Below the pieces are notes generated by a model. It ran no database searches and had not been told where the DNA came from. It saw only the letters and a list, made by a program, of their open reading frames with translations. Positions 49,630 to 51,001 of a DNA stretch of 51,001 nt are shown here, one piece after another. The stretch lies in NCBI GenBank assembly GCA_964607315.1, contig CAZSKA010000002.1:1-51001 (forward strand), written 5' to 3'. The DNA is from JAHDFB01 sp964607315. GTDB lineage: Bacteria > Bacteroidota > Bacteroidia > Chitinophagales > Saprospiraceae. Position 1 is the first letter of the stretch. The number at the start of each line of letters is the position of its first letter. Made by a program: the position numbers and the translations under genes.

Positions 49630-49851
49630 TTAAGATGCAGGATTTGGTTTTAGAACAACCAATTTTACCTGACCATCAATCGGAATGGGCTGTGCATCAA
49701 GATACATCGTAAAGCCATTTTCCGATTTATTGTTGAAAGCGACACCGATCGATGATCCGATTTTTTCACCCCGACCATTGGCAACTATGGGATGTACATA
49801 GTAATCAATTTTGGATGCTTTCTCAGGTTGTGGAGTTTTCTTGTCTGTCAT
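49630..49851 (-). CDS. small conserved mobile-element protein (SSIGVAFNNK...LDAQPI type)
   Basis: 73 residues. The segment RGEKIGSSIGVAFNNKSENGF followed by YLDAQPIPIDGQVKLVVLKP resembles small plasmid proteins of alphaproteobacteria (pattern tRIGvAwpnKDGkGFnivLdAlPvdGrivLR). Function unknown. It has its own terminator and is on the same strand as the two other genes of this type to its left. A GGAAAAGACA ribosome-binding site precedes the ATG. Confidence 0.75.
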   Translation of the reverse strand: MTDKKTPQPEKASKIDYYVHPIVANGRGEKIGSSIGVAFNNKSENGFTMYLDAQPIPIDGQVKLVVLKPNPAS

Positions 49852-49923
49852 TGTCTTTTCCTTTCGTTTGTGTTCATGACAAATTAAAATCAGAGATGAA
49901 GGATAAGGCGTCAGATCATACCT

Positions 49924-49985
49924 GCTTGACCATTAAATTGTTTCGCGATTAAGACACGAAGTGGCTAGGAATTTAATGGGCAAGC
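49924..49985. repeat. 16-bp inverted repeat, possible transfer-origin or recombination structure
   Basis: GCTTGACCATTAAATT (49924-49939) and AATTTAATGGGCAAGC (49970-49985) pair with a single mismatch around a 30-base spacer. It is not followed by a T run. Immediately after comes CAAGCGTCCGTA, close to CAAGCGTGTCCGTA just before the relaxase gene (about 44113-44126). Confidence 0.6.
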
Positions 49986-50125
49986 GTCCGTAGGAGCTTG
50001 AACAGCAAAGCTGTGAAAAGAGGTATTGATCTGCGCCGCCTTTATCTCATAATTTGTCCAATTATGAACACATACGAAACGGAAATGTACGGACATGGAG
50101 GTTCACAGCATACAGCCACACAACA

Positions 50126-51001
50126 TTATTCTTTATCAATAATACCTTTAATTGCTATAAGAGCGTTTTTGAAATTCTTCCTATGGTAAGGAACTGAGAC
50201 AAAATAAGCTATATATCTTTCGTAGTAATCATTTAAATAAAAAATAGAAATAAGTGCAATCTTTCCAAATAATGCAACAAAAAACATAGGCAATTGTAAA
50301 TTCATCAAAATTCCTTTATGCTTCAACGTGGCATTAATATCAATAAGCAAATTATCCATTATATATGTAACAATAGGATAACACGCCATTAATGCAGCAT
50401 AGAAAAATAGCAGTGCCATAAGTATAATCGGAATTTTCAACAATCTGATGTTAATCATTGAAATAAACAAAGTAAAAAGTGTTGCAGTTATTAATCCTGA
50501 AAACATATCAAATAAGAAAAGTACATGATTTCCGTATTGTATAGACCTAAAAATTATATCCATGATAGCGAAAATAGAAAGTAAAACCATCAATGAAATT
50601 GGAAGTGCACTTAATTTATAACCTGTTGTCCAACCTCGTATAAAATAGCTTAGGACAAAAACGAAAACAACGGATTCCACGTTATTAAATATATTGAAAA
50701 TCAATGTCCTAGTATAAGGACTAAATTCATATATACCGTAGTATCCTGATGCCCAATCTAGCAAAAACCACAGATAAAGAAGAAACCAAACGAAAATTAA
50801 TAATCTAAATCCAAAGAAAAATATATTCCATTTTCGTTTAATAATATTTAGATATAATTTAGCGTCCTCGGTGGATCCTCTATCGGAAAATAATTTTAAT
50901 TTTTCATTTACCTCATCATCATAATCTTGATTATCTGAGTTGAATCTATAAAACCCTTTAGCAAATATAAATAATAAGACAAGAAAGTGAAGTAGATATA
51001 C
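50126..51001 (-). CDS. multi-pass membrane protein, 5' end outside the window (partial)
   Basis: The frame is open without a stop from the right edge to 50126, giving at least 291 residues; the TTG at 50764 is internal rather than the true start. Hydrophobic helices: two near the edge (LLHFLVLLFIF and FFFGFRLLIFVWFLLYLWFL) separated by an acidic soluble loop (SDNQDYDDEVNEKLKLF), then about five more to the C-terminus. No family recognised. Composition is AT-rich like the host and the 38-41 kb island part, unlike the GC-richer relaxase section. Confidence 0.7.
   Translation of the reverse strand, partial: VYLLHFLVLLFIFAKGFYRFNSDNQDYDDEVNEKLKLFSDRGSTEDAKLYLNIIKRKWNIFFFGFRLLIFVWFLLYLWFLLDWASGYYGIYEFSPYTRTLIFNIFNNVESVVFVFVLSYFIRGWTTGYKLSALPISLMVLLSIFAIMDIIFRSIQYGNHVLFLFDMFSGLITATLFTLFISMINIRLLKIPIILMALLFFYAALMACYPIVTYIMDNLLIDINATLKHKGILMNLQLPMFFVALFGKIALISIFYLNDYYERYIAYFVSVPYHRKNFKNALIAIKGIIDKE

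Noticed and set aside
49998..50189. Forward open frame of 63 codons
   Set aside because: Overlaps the end of the membrane protein on the other strand and has no recognisable feature.
1..51001. CRISPR arrays, rRNA, insertion sequences with active transposase, riboswitches
   Set aside because: No regularly spaced repeats, rRNA signatures, DDE transposase frames or recognisable TPP, FMN or cobalamin riboswitch cores were seen.

Overview
The window reads as a low-GC Bacteroidota chromosome. The markers are a PorP/SprF protein beside a PorE-like TPR/propeller/OmpA protein (type IX secretion type), a complete Na+-NQR operon, a DUF2279 protein, carboxypeptidase-regulatory-like outer-membrane receptors, and TAnnTTTG-type -7 elements. 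I cannot name the genus; a free-living, probably marine, gliding or saprospira/cytophaga-like lineage would fit. From about 37.7 kb to the right edge lies an integrated mobile island next to a tRNA-Leu gene.

Layout. (1) 0-10.5 kb: a nitric-oxide sensing module (H-NOX plus an HNOBA-type hybrid histidine kinase) is followed by a single-domain response regulator. That regulator is directly coupled to an exopolysaccharide operon: outer-membrane export lipoprotein, Wzz/BY-kinase-like protein with a degenerate ATPase domain, flippase, GT4 glycosyltransferase and Wzy/ligase. (2) 10.5-21.7 kb: a TonB-receptor-like barrel, a Fur-family regulator, a spermidine-synthase-like methyltransferase, a tightly overlapping reverse-strand group (polysaccharide deacetylase, YkgJ-type cysteine cluster, gamma-carbonic-anhydrase-like protein, LMW phosphatase), RadC, an M14 peptidase, a degenerate Y1-transposase-like protein and a DUF2279 protein. 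(3) 21.9-32.5 kb: PorP/SprF, PorE-like protein, PnuC, then nqrABCDEF ending in a strong terminator. (4) 32.5-37.6 kb: a gene-poor stretch with two copies of a ~165-bp palindromic MITE-like element, a lipoprotein, 3-methyladenine DNA glycosylase, a SPOR protein whose stop codon lies in one MITE, a TM-helix-repeat channel-like protein and an alpha/beta hydrolase.

(5) 37.6-51.0 kb: tRNA-Leu(GAG), a second orphan tRNA 3' end, and paired GGTRCAACAT-type repeats that look like the left attachment region of an integrative element. Next comes a two-gene candidate defence cassette (a C-terminal TIR/deoxyribosyltransferase-like domain) with three 10-bp repeats in its promoter. It is followed by a lipoprotein, small membrane proteins and a VirD4/TraD-type ATPase without its own membrane anchor, another membrane protein, and a MobF (TrwC-type) relaxase-helicase preceded by phased TGAAC repeats. 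Then come an overlapping small gene, a coiled-coil gene, a short RadC/JAB protein, two hairpin-rich non-coding blocks, and three small genes that resemble families common on alphaproteobacterial plasmids. A partial membrane protein runs off the right edge. No integrase and no VirB-type T4SS genes are visible, so the other end and possibly the transfer machinery lie outside.

Most interesting: the island (anchorless coupling ATPase plus MobF relaxase plus unknown membrane proteins, TIR-like cassette, and cross-phylum cargo), the NO-sensor/exopolysaccharide linkage, the membrane-anchored NqrA, and the MITE-like elements.
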